Shown: in pieces, positions 63,653-64,000 of the stretch
Layout of the letters: each line of letters opens with the position of its first letter
Position numbering within the stretch: position 1 is the stretch's first letter
Source: Amycolatopsis sacchari
GTDB lineage: Bacteria > Actinomycetota > Actinomycetes > Mycobacteriales > Pseudonocardiaceae
Length of the DNA stretch: 64,000 nt
NCBI RefSeq assembly: GCF_900114035.1
Contig: NZ_FORP01000001.1
Location: 434,001 to 498,000 of the forward strand
Reading direction: 5' to 3'
Position numbers and translations under genes: made by a program
The notes under the pieces: generated by a model
What the model was told of the DNA's origin: nothing
The model's database searches: none
Seen by the model: the letters and a program-made list of their open reading frames with translations, nothing else

Positions 63653-63984
63653 GACCGTTCAGCGCGGCCCGCGGCACACCGGCTGCCGAATCCCTGGGCT
63701 TCCTCGCCAGCTGGACCAGTGAGCAGACCGGCAGTCAGCGGCGCCCGTAACGCCCGGCCCGGCCCCCAGCGCGCCGTAGTAGCGGTGGCTCGCCGCGAGG
63801 CCGGCGAGCAGCAAGCAGGGTCCTCATCGGACCGACGCGCGGCCTGGCGTCCTACGGACACGCCCGCACCGGCAGCGTTCTGAACGCTCCTCCGGTGCGG
63901 GCCGGAAAAGGACTGGGCGGCTTCCAGCAGCCGGTGCTACGGTCGCGGCTCCCCGAGCCACGAAGGCCGATCCGGAGGTACTGC
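63653..63984. other. Intergenic region with a long hairpin
   Basis: About 330 bp with no supportable gene. It holds the strong inverted repeat at 63864-63900 and a possible -10 hexamer TACGGT at 63938, upstream of the plus-strand start at 63985. Confidence 0.5.
63864..63900. repeat. Nested inverted repeat in a divergent intergenic region
   Basis: CCGCACCGG pairs with CCGGTGCGG and, inside, AGCGTT pairs with AACGCT around a CTG loop, giving a stem of 15 bp with small bulges. It is upstream of both flanking genes, so it may be a leader structure, a protein site, or the terminator of a lost gene. Confidence 0.7.
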
Positions 63985-64000
63985 ATGCTGCGAGGACTCC
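63985..64000 (+). CDS. First codons of a gene leaving the window
   Basis: ATG at 63985 is preceded by GGAGG at 63974-63978 with good spacing. Only MLRGL can be read. No function can be given. Confidence 0.5.

Overview
The window is dense, very GC-rich DNA (coding third positions almost all G or C) with many GTG and a few TTG starts, ATGA/GTGA overlaps between genes, and a gene set typical of actinomycetes: a DUF574 methyltransferase, a GAF-ANTAR regulator, a DivIVA-like protein, a CYTH-CHAD protein, a STAND ATPase regulator and an AcoR-type regulator beside a propane-type monooxygenase. I infer a chromosomal segment of a member of the Pseudonocardiaceae, most like Amycolatopsis. No rRNA, tRNA, CRISPR array, transposase or origin was seen.

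1-12.9 kb: a PhnD-like protein without a signal peptide; an SDR oxidoreductase divergent from a TetR regulator with a 20-bp palindrome between them; a secreted DUF4015 protein; a DUF1206 membrane protein; a compact catechol operon catR-catB-catA-catC; a DUF574 methyltransferase; an MFS exporter. 11.1-22.0 kb: a soluble di-iron monooxygenase locus. An AcoR/MimR-type activator is divergent from a small ORF, prmABCD, an amidohydrolase, a DUF59 protein, a zinc alcohol dehydrogenase and a stand-alone GroEL. Two near-identical inverted repeats (GTCTCA-N3-TGAGAC) flank the small ORF and are the likely activator sites.

22.5-36.7 kb: a PHP phosphoesterase; an MFS exporter with five TTA codons; EthD-like and rpmJ (zinc-free L36) genes converging on a terminator; a secreted GH30/GH18 pair behind a DasR-type site, the GH30 protein having lost both catalytic glutamates; formaldehyde dehydrogenase; a bifunctional penicillin-binding protein; a GntR/acetamidase/transglycosylase operon; LtrA; and a nucleotide cyclase. 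36.7-53.7 kb: a 1363-residue double-NTPase regulator, patatin, a secreted EEP hydrolase, an ANTAR regulator, a lytic transglycosylase, a frameshifted CYTH-CHAD gene, a partner-switching module (STAS, HATPase, GAF-SpoIIE phosphatase), DivIVA-like, ddl and alr.

54.0-62.0 kb holds the most interesting unit: CDP-alcohol phosphotransferase, zinc-less dehydrogenase, a PTPS/QueD-fold protein lacking its zinc and catalytic residues, glycosyltransferase, methyltransferase, a UPF0104-type membrane protein, a creatininase-family hydrolase, a GTP cyclohydrolase II whose key Tyr is His, and an inositol-monophosphatase-like enzyme. It reads as an uncharacterised pathway starting from GTP through a formylated pyrimidine (FAPy) intermediate toward a glycosylated, possibly membrane-linked product. 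The window ends with a decayed PhoD phosphatase, an unknown protein, and a divergent intergenic hairpin before the first codons of another gene.
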